Assembly: GCF_050753385.1 (NCBI RefSeq) | Contig: NZ_JBLZFZ010000037.1 | Coordinates: 1-64,000, forward strand | Reading direction: 5' to 3' | Length of the DNA: 64,000 nt | DNA from: Pantanalinema rosaneae | Lineage (GTDB): Bacteria > Cyanobacteriota > Cyanobacteriia > Leptolyngbyales > Leptolyngbyaceae | Translations under genes and position numbers: made by a program | Notes under the pieces: generated by a model | Databases searched by the model: none | What the model saw: only the letters and a program-made list of their open reading frames with translations | What the model was told of the DNA's origin: nothing | Shown: positions 24,633 through 34,671 of the stretch, piece by piece | Position numbering within the stretch: the stretch's first letter is position 1 | Layout of the letters: every line of letters starts with the position of its first letter

Positions 24633-27600
24633 GGGTATCTGCCAGTAAAAGAATAAAAATATGCTCTAGTCCCTTTTCAAACTTGAGGCTTTTAAACGCC
24701 GTGGAATGCTGCCAGAACTTGAGATTGGCAATCACCATATCCGGTTGGGTAGACAGGGCTTTTTCCACCAGTTCGGTATCATTAGCTGCCTCAACCACCA
24801 TAAACCCCTTGGCTTGCAACACTTCTACCAGAGTTTTTACCCCCAGTTCGTTTTCATCAACCACCAGCACTCGCCGATGCGATACCCCCTGAGACAATAA
24901 GACTTCGACTTCCTGTAATAACAATTCGACGTTAATCGGTTTCGTTAAACACCGATCGCCCAGCCGATGTGCCCGTTCATGGTCGCCCAGAATCGACAGA
25001 ATCACGATCGGGATGCCCATCGTTTGGGGATCATTTTTTAAGACGGCGGCGACATCAAACCCATTCATATCTGGCATCATCACATCCAGAATCACCAGAT
25101 CAGGAGCCGCTTGCTTAATTTGGGTCAAAGCAGTCCGACCATTTGCCGCCTCCTGGACTTGATAGCCCTCTGCCTCCAAATGTTGCCGTAACAGCTCCCG
25201 AATGGTCGGTTCGTCATCCACCACCAAAATACATTTCTGACCCGGTTCGATCGGTTCTATAGTGCCCTTTTGTCCCTGAAGTTGTTGCACCAGGGTACTT
25301 AAATCAATCTGACGAATTTGCTCAATGGTAGATGGAATCGGCAGGGTAAACGAGAAGGTACTGCCCTGACCTAACTCACTCTCGACCCAAATGCTGCCGC
25401 CGTGGTGTTCCACAATTTGTTTACAAATTGGTAATCCCAAACCAGTGCCTTGCGGTTTATCCGTCAAGGTATTACCAACCTGCTTAAACTTCTCAAACAC
25501 CTTTTCCTGATCTTCAGGGGCAATGCCCCCGCCGGTATCGATCACACTGACTTGAATCGTGGTTTGTTGCCGTACCGCTCGACAAGTCACGGTTCCCTCA
25601 TCCGTAAATTTCACGGCATTTGAGAGCAGATTAATCACCACCTGGATCAGTCGATCGCAGTCTCCTAACAGGGTCGGTAAGTTCGGCTCAATCTCTGTTA
25701 CCAACGTTAAATTCTTTGCCTGGAATAAAGCACTGGTCGCCGCGATCGCCCGTTCGATCACGGCTTCAACATGTAGGGACTCTTCCCGCCACTCCACTTT
25801 GCCAGCTTCCATTTTGGCAATATCCAATACATCATTAATCAGATTGGTTAATCGCAACCCTTCCGACACAATGATGTCGATGTTCTCCTCTACCTGCCGC
25901 ACAGTCCGCCGAACTTTTTTATCCTCAGACGTAATCGTGGGAAAGACCACTTCGTCTAATTTTTTCTTGATGATTTTGGCAAATCCCAACACAGAGGTTA
26001 GCGGCGTTCGCAACTCGTGGGATACCGTAGAAATAAAGTCAGTTTTCATGCGATCAACTTCTTTCTCTGAGGTAATATCCCGAATTAGCACCACCGTCCC
26101 CAGAAATGCTTCCGCCTCAGCCACCGGAGTCTCAGGGTGAGGCGACTTGAGAATGGCCGTCGCGACCGCTTTCCCAATCCGCCCCTCCGCTAAGGGAATT
26201 TCCGCTGTAAAAATCGCTTCGGTTGCCTGCTGAGCTTGGGTAATCAGGCGAGTCAGCTCCTCACCAAAAATCTCCCGACAGTTGCGATCGGTTAAATCAA
26301 TCTCACCCAGGTCAAATAATTCCGAGAGCGCCGGATTGAAGCGAGTAATCTTGCCCGCTGAATTGGTCACTAACAAGCCATCGACTAAATTATCAATAAT
26401 TGCAGACAGGTATGCCAGAGCATCTTGCAGTTGTTTACCCGTTTCCGCCAGTTGGTTCGCCTGATGGCTAACGATTTCCACCTGTTCCTGAGTTTGGGCA
26501 TATAGCCGCGACTGATTAATCGCGATCGCCAATTGATCCGCCACTGCATGGAGGAGTTCCACCTCACGCTCATTCCAGATCCACGGGGTACTACGACAAC
26601 AAATGAGATACCCCAGACGATCGCTGGCTTGCAATTCAATCGGTAACGCTAAATAGCTATTAATTCCTAAACCTTGATAAAGCTGTTTTGCTGCCGCAGT
26701 TAGGTTGGCTGCCGTCGGAATGTGATTAATCTGTACCCGCTCCCGCCGACAAAACTGCTGCACGATGTCACCAAAGGTTGCCATGTCGTAGAGGGTTTCG
26801 CGGGCAGGTAAATCGGCGCGGCGATGCTCACATTCCGTAATCATCTGTTGGGTCGTTGGTTCAAACCAGGCAAATGTCACCCGATCGAGTTGCAGCAAAT
26901 TTGCCAGTTCATCCACCGTCGTCTGTAAGGTCGTTCGCAAATCCAGGGATGCCCGAATCCGCCCAGTCAACCGATTTAATAACGCTTCTTGCGCCGCCCG
27001 ATCTCGCACCTGTTCAAACAACCGCACTTGCCACAACGCAATTAAGGTTGCCAGCATCAGTAACATGCCAACCACCGACGCTAATAGGTTTAACGCCCCT
27101 AATTGCTGTTCCAGGTTAGCCCGTGGAATCACTAACGCCAGCGACCACTTTGCCTGTTCTAACGGGGCATAGGCAACATAGACCCATTCCCCATCTAACT
27201 GCATTAAATACACGCCTTCTTGTTGCTGCACCATCGATCGAGCAATCACCGCCAGATCCGGATTGGGAGAATTAAGAAAGCTGTTTAGCCCTGTTAAAAA
27301 TTTGGGATTGGGATGGGCAATCGGCACCCCCTTCGCATCCAGGGCAAAGGCATAACTTCCCTTGCCGAGTTGAGTCCGCTCCACAATCCGAGTTACATGG
27401 GAAACAGGGATATTTCCGGCAAGAACCCCTTTCACCGTTGGCGGTTGGCGTGGATCATCAGGCAAATTATAAAACGCTAAACTTTCCTGCCGTTTCTCGA
27501 CGCGATCGTCCGGTAACTGCGGATAGTTAGCCGGTGGAAATGACCAGATGGGCGAGACAATGTTGATTTGGCGCTTCCCAGTCGTGCGGGAAATAATCAT

Positions 27601-28080
27601 GTCTGAAACATTCGCCTGACCCTGCATAGCGATCTTGAAATACTGCCGATCGCTGAGATTGAGTCCCTTGGCAAAATTAGTTCGCGTTGTGTAATAGCTG
27701 CCATCGGGATTGACCAGAATCAACATCCAGAAATCCGATAAGCGATCCTGTTCCAATTGCAAATAGGGTGCGGCAACATTCCAATTCATCGATCGCACAT
27801 CATAGCTATTGGCCAGGGTTTGCACCTCACCCAGCCGCCCCACTAACCAGCTATCAATTTCACTGCCTGCCGTTTGCACCTTCAGCGAAGCATTGTGCTT
27901 TAAGGTATCAAGAATTAAGCTGCGAACAATCCAATAGCTCGTAAACGCCACTGCCCCCACAGTCAAGATCGAGCCGCCAATCAACAGCAATGACATCAGC
28001 TTACTGCGGGGTTGTTGCCAAACTGCCTGAGCCCCTTTAGTCACCTGTTGTAAGCGATGCGAATGCGGTGCAAAAGCCAT
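24592..28080 (-). CDS. Hybrid sensor histidine kinase (Cache-GAF-PAS-HK-REC-pseudoREC)
   Basis: The 1162-residue membrane sensor contains, in order: a helix at about 28-55; a periplasmic Cache-type domain (about 60-320); a second helix (about 325-350); GAF (about 375-540); PAS (about 555-660); HisKA with the phospho-His near 685 in SHELRTPLTSVLGF; an HATPase with GTGLGLPICKQIV; REC1 with Asp near 997 in LVILDVMMPDMNG; and REC2 from about 1078. In REC2 the phospho-acceptor position is Asn (MVIANLKFW, about 1117), so it is a pseudo-receiver. It probably senses an external ligand and passes signal to the overlapping cyclase gene and the CheY-like protein. Confidence 0.94.
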   Translation of the reverse strand: MAFAPHSHRLQQVTKGAQAVWQQPRSKLMSLLLIGGSILTVGAVAFTSYWIVRSLILDTLKHNASLKVQTAGSEIDSWLVGRLGEVQTLANSYDVRSMNWNVAAPYLQLEQDRLSDFWMLILVNPDGSYYTTRTNFAKGLNLSDRQYFKIAMQGQANVSDMIISRTTGKRQINIVSPIWSFPPANYPQLPDDRVEKRQESLAFYNLPDDPRQPPTVKGVLAGNIPVSHVTRIVERTQLGKGSYAFALDAKGVPIAHPNPKFLTGLNSFLNSPNPDLAVIARSMVQQQEGVYLMQLDGEWVYVAYAPLEQAKWSLALVIPRANLEQQLGALNLLASVVGMLLMLATLIALWQVRLFEQVRDRAAQEALLNRLTGRIRASLDLRTTLQTTVDELANLLQLDRVTFAWFEPTTQQMITECEHRRADLPARETLYDMATFGDIVQQFCRRERVQINHIPTAANLTAAAKQLYQGLGINSYLALPIELQASDRLGYLICCRSTPWIWNEREVELLHAVADQLAIAINQSRLYAQTQEQVEIVSHQANQLAETGKQLQDALAYLSAIIDNLVDGLLVTNSAGKITRFNPALSELFDLGEIDLTDRNCREIFGEELTRLITQAQQATEAIFTAEIPLAEGRIGKAVATAILKSPHPETPVAEAEAFLGTVVLIRDITSEKEVDRMKTDFISTVSHELRTPLTSVLGFAKIIKKKLDEVVFPTITSEDKKVRRTVRQVEENIDIIVSEGLRLTNLINDVLDIAKMEAGKVEWREESLHVEAVIERAIAATSALFQAKNLTLVTEIEPNLPTLLGDCDRLIQVVINLLSNAVKFTDEGTVTCRAVRQQTTIQVSVIDTGGGIAPEDQEKVFEKFKQVGNTLTDKPQGTGLGLPICKQIVEHHGGSIWVESELGQGSTFSFTLPIPSTIEQIRQIDLSTLVQQLQGQKGTIEPIEPGQKCILVVDDEPTIRELLRQHLEAEGYQVQEAANGRTALTQIKQAAPDLVILDVMMPDMNGFDVAAVLKNDPQTMGIPIVILSILGDHERAHRLGDRCLTKPINVELLLQEVEVLLSQGVSHRRVLVVDENELGVKTLVEVLQAKGFMVVEAANDTELVEKALSTQPDMVIANLKFWQHSTAFKSLKFEKGLEHIFILLLADTHVHDADQSETAAG

Positions 28081-28216
28081 TGATTAACGTCCTTGGTAAA
28101 TAGTTCGATAGCCCAAACCCTTCAACCATTTCCTTCATTCAGCATTCCCACAGGAGCAGAAATCCTATCGAGTCGGGTACTCATTACCATGCCTGCCTCT
28201 AATGCCATTGCTGTCA

Positions 28217-29782
28217 TTACTGGGCAATATAGGGAGCAGGTTTCGTCGATTTCAACATCAAAGAATAGGAGCTATAGGGCTTTTTCTCGGCAAAGATGCG
28301 GAAATAAAAGCGAACTTGCTCCAGCGATCGCAGGTCTGCCCCCTTAATCGCTTCACTGACTGCCTTTAGCTTCTTAGCCAGGTCGGGAATGGGATGATTT
28401 TCATGTTGACCAATCACCATCAAAATCTGTTCTTTAATTAGATACTTGAATTGCAGTGAAATCGCCTGATCATGAATTTCGGTACTAAATTTCTGCTGCA
28501 CTAATTGATTGATCTGTTTGAGAATTGTCTCCTGTTCTGGAGTAATCCAACCGGCTGACTCTACTTGCACCAATAGCAACTGATTATGGGTAGATAACGT
28601 TGAACTAGCATCTAGCAATTTTAATTTTTTCGGCTTCCGTACAAAGGGAGTCTTAACCTGAATATGGAGATCGATCGGACTGCGGAATTGTATCGGTAAA
28701 TAGTGCAACCCTAGTAGCAGCGCAAATCCACCTAAGCAAATGCCCCCCGACAACCCTAGATGCACCGGGGACTGAAAAAATTGACCACTGGAAAAGACAA
28801 TCAGCAACACCAGAATCGAAAACGGAAAGGACATTGCCAGTAACGAAGTTGCAAATTCTGTATCAAAAAAAATCGGGCGAGCATCTGAAACCGGCTGAGT
28901 TACTGCCAACGAGCGCTGCGTATTAATCTTGGTGGCATGCAGCAAGGGCCACAGGCTACAGGAGGCTTGCGGGAGGGCAACAAATAGGGTGAGCGCTTCC
29001 ACCGAAGTCGGTTTCAGCAGGGCGATCGCAGCAGCACTAATCAAAAATCCGACCCCTGTTCTTGCCAGTAACACCATGGCCAAGGTACCGAATTGAAACG
29101 CTTTCGGATTAAATGAAATCCCTACATAAAAGAGAATCAATGGGGTGGCACAGGCAGCCAGTTTCCGAATCGCGTCACTGAGAGCCAAGGGTAACAAGCC
29201 ACTGGCATTCCAGAAGGCAATTAAAAAACCCAACACGATCGCAATATTGACTGGTTCAGTAAACAGAAAAGTTCCAATACTTTTCCACTGAAATTTAACG
29301 GAAGCTTGGGGATTTTCCGCCGCACTTTGCTGATACCAATAAATCGCTAGGGCATACAGACCAATTAAGACAAACAGCTTATTCCCCATATCTGCCAAAG
29401 CTGCCCAGGCTAATCCCTGCCGTCCCAAAAATTGTTCAATAAATGGATAAACGGTTAAGCCCGGAGCCAGGGACGGAAACAGCAAAATCATGGCGCGGGT
29501 CTTAGCCTTCTCGGCATTCCGCATCAGCAGCCATGCCACCAAACAGCCCATCACCATTAAGGCAAGATTGATTGCCAACGCAAACGAAGGCAATACGACT
29601 AAATCTAGTTTGGTATCAATTTCAATCGTAGATAGAAAAATAGTTGCCGGTAAGGCAGCATTCAGAATGAAATTTCTAATTGCCCCGACGGAAGCTGGAT
29701 CTTTAAATTTGGGCTTGAGCAGATATCCGGCAAAAATCAGCAGAATGAGCGCGATCGCCTTCTGGAGGACTGAATCTGTCAT
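28217..29782 (-). CDS. AEC-family permease with C-terminal cytosolic extension
   Basis: The 521-residue protein belongs to the auxin-efflux-carrier (AEC) type of secondary transporters. About ten hydrophobic helices span residues 5 to about 370, including FILNAALPATIFLSTIEID and TLFVALPQASCSLWPLLHATKIN. A soluble tail of about 140 residues then follows (AGWITPEQETILKQINQLVQQKF), which is unusual for the family and of unknown role. ATG 29782 (MTDSVLQKAIAL) is preferred; the frame extends upstream to 29818. Substrate is not predictable. Confidence 0.88.
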   Translation of the reverse strand: MTDSVLQKAIALILLIFAGYLLKPKFKDPASVGAIRNFILNAALPATIFLSTIEIDTKLDLVVLPSFALAINLALMVMGCLVAWLLMRNAEKAKTRAMILLFPSLAPGLTVYPFIEQFLGRQGLAWAALADMGNKLFVLIGLYALAIYWYQQSAAENPQASVKFQWKSIGTFLFTEPVNIAIVLGFLIAFWNASGLLPLALSDAIRKLAACATPLILFYVGISFNPKAFQFGTLAMVLLARTGVGFLISAAAIALLKPTSVEALTLFVALPQASCSLWPLLHATKINTQRSLAVTQPVSDARPIFFDTEFATSLLAMSFPFSILVLLIVFSSGQFFQSPVHLGLSGGICLGGFALLLGLHYLPIQFRSPIDLHIQVKTPFVRKPKKLKLLDASSTLSTHNQLLLVQVESAGWITPEQETILKQINQLVQQKFSTEIHDQAISLQFKYLIKEQILMVIGQHENHPIPDLAKKLKAVSEAIKGADLRSLEQVRFYFRIFAEKKPYSSYSLMLKSTKPAPYIAQ

Positions 29783-30179
29783 GAATGATGTGGTAGCAAA
29801 ATAGCACCTTAGATTCAACTATTACACTGTGCAATAGTTCACTTTGTTACAAACAGGAAACACACGATCGCTCTAGAGCAAATACAAGCGCAGCCAGAAT
29901 ACCTCCGGAACCCTACCCATGGTTACTGATCCCCTCATTACTAGAGAGCACCCTATCACTCCTTTGTTACCACTCCATTCATCACTATTCAACCGATTAT
30001 TCAGTTATCGGGAAAATACTGCATCCTTCAGACTGTTTGATCGATGAGGCAGAATTGATCGCAGCGAACTGTTGTAGGCTTCCGAGAATCTGCTAGGGTT
30101 AGTTCATCTGCTGGATACACTACCTCAGGTATAGCTACGCAGATACACAATTATTAATTTTTAACGTAGTTGACTTAGC
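29783..30179. other. Intergenic region without recognisable genes
   Basis: About 400 bp between divergent genes hold no convincing ORF or RNA. The right end (30140-30175) is AT-rich and probably includes the promoter of the REC-GGDEF gene. No repeat or conserved motif was recognised. Confidence 0.6.
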
Positions 30180-31286
30180 ATGACTGGTCATCCTCCAACT
30201 GCGGTTCTGGGTAGCATCCTGCTGATTGATGACCATCCTGAACTCGGTCAAACTGTATTAAACCTCTTAACCAATCTGGGGTATACCGTTCGGCGAGTCA
30301 CAGATGGGCAGATTGCGATGACTGCCGTTCAGGTTGCCTTACCGGATCTCATCTTGCTGAGTTTAGAACTCTCGTCCTACCCCAGCTATGCACTCTGTCA
30401 AGAACTGAAGCAAGAGCCTAGAACCCAAGCCATTCCGGTGATTTTTACTGGCGCGATCGCCGCTACCGAGATCAGCACCCTGTTTCAAGCCGGAGCCGCC
30501 GACTATCTGAGTTTACCGCCCCACCCGGATGAATTAGCACAACGGATTGCCACCCATCTGGAATTGGTGCGCCTACGGCAACAAGTGACGCAACAAACCG
30601 AACAATTGCACCGCTTAGAACACGATCGCCAACAAACGGAACTTAGCCTCCGCTCGACCCAGCAACGGCTGCAACAAGAAGCCCAATCTCGCCTTTCGGC
30701 TGAAACTACCCTCCTGGAACTGGCGGAAGAATTACAGCAATTAACCTCCCTCGATCGATTAACGCAAGTCGCCCATCGCCCCCAATTTGATGACTGTTTA
30801 CTGCAAGAATGGCGACGATTGACGCGATCGCAACGACCACTATCCCTGATCCTGTATCAACCCAATGGCAACAACCAGGCTGCCAGTCAACCACCTCTGG
30901 ACGAGCACAGCCTCTACTTGATTGCCGATACTCTGAAGGCAACCGTCAAACGCCCTACCGATCTGGTTGCCCGCTACGCCCCAAATATCTTTGCCGTATT
31001 ACTGCCAAACACCCCCTTAGCCGGAGCCGTCAAGGTGGCTCAACAAATTCAGCACCACCTCCAGCAAGCTCAATCCGCTCACCCGGAGTTACCTAATATC
31101 ACCCTGAGTTTAGGTATCGCCAACGCCTTACCGAAAGTGGGGCAAGCGCCCAGTCAACTGATTCAGGCAGCAGAAGCGGCTCTAGCTGAAGCCAATACTG
31201 CCGATCGCGATCGCATTGTCACTCAAGACATTACACCCTTCCCCGTGTTGGATTATTTGATCACGAATCAACTAGGGCTTGAGTAG
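30180..31286 (+). CDS. REC-GGDEF protein with both domains degenerate
   Basis: The 368-residue protein has an N-terminal receiver-like domain (about 12-130), a Gln-rich coiled coil (about 135-190) and a GGDEF-like domain (about 195-355). The receiver keeps LLIDDHPE, but the phospho-acceptor Asp is replaced by Ser in LILLSLELSS and the conserved Lys by Leu in DYLSLPPHP. In the GGDEF domain the signature is APNIF (RYAPNIFAVLLPNT), so diguanylate cyclase activity is not expected. It may bind nucleotides or partners as a regulatory pseudo-enzyme. Confidence 0.87.
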   Translation: MTGHPPTAVLGSILLIDDHPELGQTVLNLLTNLGYTVRRVTDGQIAMTAVQVALPDLILLSLELSSYPSYALCQELKQEPRTQAIPVIFTGAIAATEISTLFQAGAADYLSLPPHPDELAQRIATHLELVRLRQQVTQQTEQLHRLEHDRQQTELSLRSTQQRLQQEAQSRLSAETTLLELAEELQQLTSLDRLTQVAHRPQFDDCLLQEWRRLTRSQRPLSLILYQPNGNNQAASQPPLDEHSLYLIADTLKATVKRPTDLVARYAPNIFAVLLPNTPLAGAVKVAQQIQHHLQQAQSAHPELPNITLSLGIANALPKVGQAPSQLIQAAEAALAEANTADRDRIVTQDITPFPVLDYLITNQLGLE

Positions 31287-31346
31287 GCATCCGTTCCCAA
31301 AAGCAACGGGTAGACTGGACATGTACGTTCTTCAGAGGTCGGTCAC

Positions 31347-32942
31347 TTGGAAGGTTCGTCTGCACCCAATCATCTGCAAGCCCTCATACAGACTGCGATC
31401 GCCCATCACCAGGCCGGACAATTGCCCCAGGCAGAGCAACTCTACCGTCAAGTGTTGCAACAGCAACCACAACATCCCGAAGCCCTCTGTTTGTTAGGAG
31501 TAATTGCTTGTCAACGGGGGAATTTGGAGGATGGCATCGCGCTGTACCGGCAAGCTCTGGTGTTACGTCCAGACTATGTGCAGGCTCGCGAAAACCTATA
31601 TCTGGCGTTGTGGAAGCAGGGTCGCGCCATGATTGAGGAAGCCATTAACGGCTATAACCAGATCATTAACTTCCAGCCGAAAGCCTTACAAGCCTATGCC
31701 AATCTGGGAGCGATCCTTCAGGATCAGGGCAAAGAGGATCAAGCCATCCTGTTTTACCAACAAGGACTGACGATCGATCCCCATAATCCCCATCTGTTAA
31801 ATGGGTTGGGAGTCGCCTTACAAAAACAGCATAAGCTCAAGGCAGCAGTACACTTCCATCAACAAGCTCTTGCCAGTCAACCTAACTATATTGATGGCTT
31901 AGTCAGTTTAGGCAAAGTCTGGATGGAACTGGGTAAATTGTCGGAGGCGATCGACTGCTTCAAACACGCTCTGACCCTGGAGCCCAATCATGCGATCGCC
32001 CACCATAACTATGCCCTGCTGCTGTTAATGCAAGGTAACTACCACCAGGGGTTTGTAGAATATGAATGGCGGTTTCAGACAGCAGAATTTCCGCCCTGCC
32101 CCTTTAAGCAACCCGTTTGGGATGGTTCGCCTCTACAAGGACGCACTTTATTACTCCATGCCGAACAGGGCTTAGGCGATACGATTCAATTAATTCGGTA
32201 TGCCGCGATCGCCCAGGAACGGGGAGGACGGTTAGTTCTTACCTGCCACCCACCATTAACGCGGTTGCTGTCTACCGTTCCAGGAATCGAGCAAATTGTG
32301 CCCTTAGGCTTACCTTTACCGGATTTTCACACCTATGCGCCCTTAATGAGCCTGCCCCGCATTTTAGGCACCACTCTAGAGACCATTCCCAGTCACTTCC
32401 CCTACCTGAAAGCCCCTCAATCGGCTAACTTTCCCCTACCCGTCCCGCAGGCAACTCGCCTCAAGGTTGGCATTGTCTGGTCTGGAGGCAACCTGTATAA
32501 AAACAACCATAATCGCTCCTGTCCGCTCCAGGCATTTCAGCCCTTACTGGCACTCCCAGATGTTACCTTCTATAGCCTTCAAAAAGGCATTCCCCAACTG
32601 GATCTGGCGGAATTGGGTTGGCAATCCCAGATTCAGGATTTGAGTCCCCACTTACAGGACATGGCAGATACCGCCGCCGCGATCGCCCAACTGGATCTGG
32701 TGATCACCGTCGATACAGCCGTGGCTCACCTGGCAGGGGCATTGGCAAAACCCACCTGGCTCTTACTGGCACATCTTCCCGATTGGCGCTGGCTGCTCGA
32801 TCGTGAGGATAGCCCCTGGTATCCCACGATGCGATTATTCCGTCAGTCCCACCCCGGCGATTGGCAAGGCGTGATGCAACAAGTAGTGGTCGCGTTACAA
32901 GCTGCGATCGTCCAAGGCTCTGTGTCCACCGCCAAACTCTGA
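31347..32942 (+). CDS. TPR protein with C-terminal glycosyltransferase-like domain
   Basis: The 531-residue protein begins with about six TPR units (roughly 5-230; for example QAEQLYRQVLQQQPQHPEALCLLG and EAIDCFKHALTLEPNHAIAHHNYA). A domain resembling GT-B glycosyltransferases of the heptosyltransferase/GT9-like kind follows (about 255-520). It includes LLHAEQGLGDTIQLIRY, LKVGIVWSGG and LDLVITVDTAVAHLAGALAKPTWLLL. Such proteins are common in cyanobacteria; the acceptor is unknown. The start is TTG 31347 with AGAGG upstream; no in-frame ATG precedes the TPRs. Confidence 0.86.
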   Translation: MEGSSAPNHLQALIQTAIAHHQAGQLPQAEQLYRQVLQQQPQHPEALCLLGVIACQRGNLEDGIALYRQALVLRPDYVQARENLYLALWKQGRAMIEEAINGYNQIINFQPKALQAYANLGAILQDQGKEDQAILFYQQGLTIDPHNPHLLNGLGVALQKQHKLKAAVHFHQQALASQPNYIDGLVSLGKVWMELGKLSEAIDCFKHALTLEPNHAIAHHNYALLLLMQGNYHQGFVEYEWRFQTAEFPPCPFKQPVWDGSPLQGRTLLLHAEQGLGDTIQLIRYAAIAQERGGRLVLTCHPPLTRLLSTVPGIEQIVPLGLPLPDFHTYAPLMSLPRILGTTLETIPSHFPYLKAPQSANFPLPVPQATRLKVGIVWSGGNLYKNNHNRSCPLQAFQPLLALPDVTFYSLQKGIPQLDLAELGWQSQIQDLSPHLQDMADTAAAIAQLDLVITVDTAVAHLAGALAKPTWLLLAHLPDWRWLLDREDSPWYPTMRLFRQSHPGDWQGVMQQVVVALQAAIVQGSVSTAKL

Positions 32943-32981
32943 CAGGAATGTCACTGAAATAACAATCCGAACCGCCCCCAA

Positions 32982-33029
32982 CCCCCAATTCTGGGGGAGC
33001 CGAACCTCAAAGTCCCCCAAAATTGGGGG
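32982..33029. repeat. Two tandem CCCCCA/TGGGGG hairpins
   Basis: Two palindromes lie 16 bp apart: CCCCCA-ATTC-TGGGGG (32982-32997) and CCCCCA-AAAT-TGGGGG (33014-33029). They look like a REP-type intergenic element between convergent genes. A related but broken half (CCCCCAATTCTGGAGG) occurs near 56955. Confidence 0.85.
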
Positions 33030-33111
33030 CTTAAAATCCTACGGGCCTATCAGAAAAGGGGGCGATCAGAGTGAAGCGTGTCCTTAAGTCAGTGCCATTC
33101 AACTCTGACAG

Positions 33112-34671
33112 TTAGAAAAAGGAACCTGTGGAGTCATTCCTTAATTCATCAATAATTCTGGGCTTGAGCTTCTCAAACTCAGCTAGCAACAGATTCTTAC
33201 TAGCCGTGACAGAGCCCACCGAGGGAGTTGTGCGACTGGTAATTGCCCAATTCTTGAGGAGCGAACATTGAGGCGCAGGAATCGTGACTGTCATAACGTG
33301 GGCACAGGGCTGGGGATTTTCCAGGGCAAAAAACAAGATCTGGTATTCGCCCTTTTCACCCAGTAGTCGAGTCATCTCCTGCCCAAACGGAGTCTTTAGA
33401 TCCAAAAAGAGTTTTAACCACCGAGGATTTTGTTCTTCTCCATGCAGCCGATTGTAAAGTGCCGTAATCCACAGGGCGACGGGATGGGGCGAAGGAGCAT
33501 AGAGGAAAGTACGGTAGATTTTGTTGTAAAGCTTGTTCACCTGAAAACTGCGGATCGTTTGCCCCGGTAACATCACCCACACCGTTGGTACCGACTGCTG
33601 ATTGGCTTTAAAGATCTGCGGAAACACAATTTGTGCCACCATTTTATCCTTCGGCCAGGTTGCCAGTTGCCCAATTCCATCCGTGACCGGCAACGAGGTT
33701 TCGGCTTTTCCAGGGGTAGCTGGCGGTTTCTTAGACAACACCTCACTGATGCGGCTGCTAATCTGCCAACTGGCACTATAGCGCTGTTCTAGCGGCTCTA
33801 AAGCTCGCAATACCTCCGCTACCGACTGCGGTCGATCGGCGGGTGACTTCGCCAAACAACTCATTACCAAGTTTTCCAGAGCCTTCGGTAGTTTCAACCC
33901 CGGATTCACCGCCTCAAACGTTCGGGGAGGCTGGAAGTGATGGGCTTTATACCAACCGCCAAACGAGTGAGTTTCTGCCTGAAGGGGCATCTTCCCCGTC
34001 AGCATTTCAAACATCATCACCCCAAGACTGTAGATGTCCGATCGGGCATCGAGATCCCGTCCTTCCATCTGCTCTGGCGAAGAGTATGCCAGCGTTCCCA
34101 TAAAGGAATTGGTCTGCCCACCATCCTCCTGAATCAGTTTGGCAATGCCAAAATCCAGGATTTTTGCCAGTTCCCCCAAACTCGTATCCTGGCTAATCAG
34201 AATATTGCTCGGTTTAATATCCCGGTGAATGATCGGACATAGCGCCCCATCGATCAAAATACCCTGGTGAGCACATTGCAGACCTAAACACACTTGACGG
34301 GCAATACTCAAAAATCGCGGCAACGGCAGAGTTTGCGCCGCAATCATTTCACTGAGGCTCTCCCCCTGCAAAAACTCCATGACATAAAACGGGATATCGT
34401 CTTCGTTCACCCCATAGTCGGTAACTCGGACAATATGAATACTTTTTTGCCCCAATTGCGCACAGGTACGCGCTTCTGCTTTGAAGCGATCGCGCATTTT
34501 GGGATTCAGCAAGGTATGCGCCAGAAACTTGACGGCAATCACCCCACCCAACAGGACATCCTCTGCCCGATAGACCTTCCCCATTGCTCCTCGTCCCACC
34601 AACTCAACCAGTTGGTACCGATTCGAGAGCAAACGTCCAATGTTGGGGTCAGTCATCATACGAGAAGTCAT
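33112..34671 (-). CDS. Hanks-type serine/threonine protein kinase with C-terminal effector-like domain
   Basis: The 519-residue protein has a full kinase domain (about 20-300): glycine loop GRGAMGKVYRA, ATP-binding Lys48 in VIAVKFLAH, catalytic HRDIKPSNIL (near 150), DFGIAK and the APE-like SSPEQ. The C-terminal 200 residues form a separate domain with TWPKDKMVAQIVFPQ, TALYNRLHGEEQNPRWLKLF and YQILFFALENPQPC. No membrane helix is present, so it is probably cytosolic. A short ORF that resembles the start of this C-terminal domain overlaps its ATG by 4 bp upstream. Confidence 0.93.
   Translation of the reverse strand: MTSRMMTDPNIGRLLSNRYQLVELVGRGAMGKVYRAEDVLLGGVIAVKFLAHTLLNPKMRDRFKAEARTCAQLGQKSIHIVRVTDYGVNEDDIPFYVMEFLQGESLSEMIAAQTLPLPRFLSIARQVCLGLQCAHQGILIDGALCPIIHRDIKPSNILISQDTSLGELAKILDFGIAKLIQEDGGQTNSFMGTLAYSSPEQMEGRDLDARSDIYSLGVMMFEMLTGKMPLQAETHSFGGWYKAHHFQPPRTFEAVNPGLKLPKALENLVMSCLAKSPADRPQSVAEVLRALEPLEQRYSASWQISSRISEVLSKKPPATPGKAETSLPVTDGIGQLATWPKDKMVAQIVFPQIFKANQQSVPTVWVMLPGQTIRSFQVNKLYNKIYRTFLYAPSPHPVALWITALYNRLHGEEQNPRWLKLFLDLKTPFGQEMTRLLGEKGEYQILFFALENPQPCAHVMTVTIPAPQCSLLKNWAITSRTTPSVGSVTASKNLLLAEFEKLKPRIIDELRNDSTGSFF

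Noticed and set aside
25559..26140. 193-codon plus-strand ORF opposite the hybrid kinase
   Set aside because: Antisense to the HisKA/HATPase region; no domain or ribosome-binding support.
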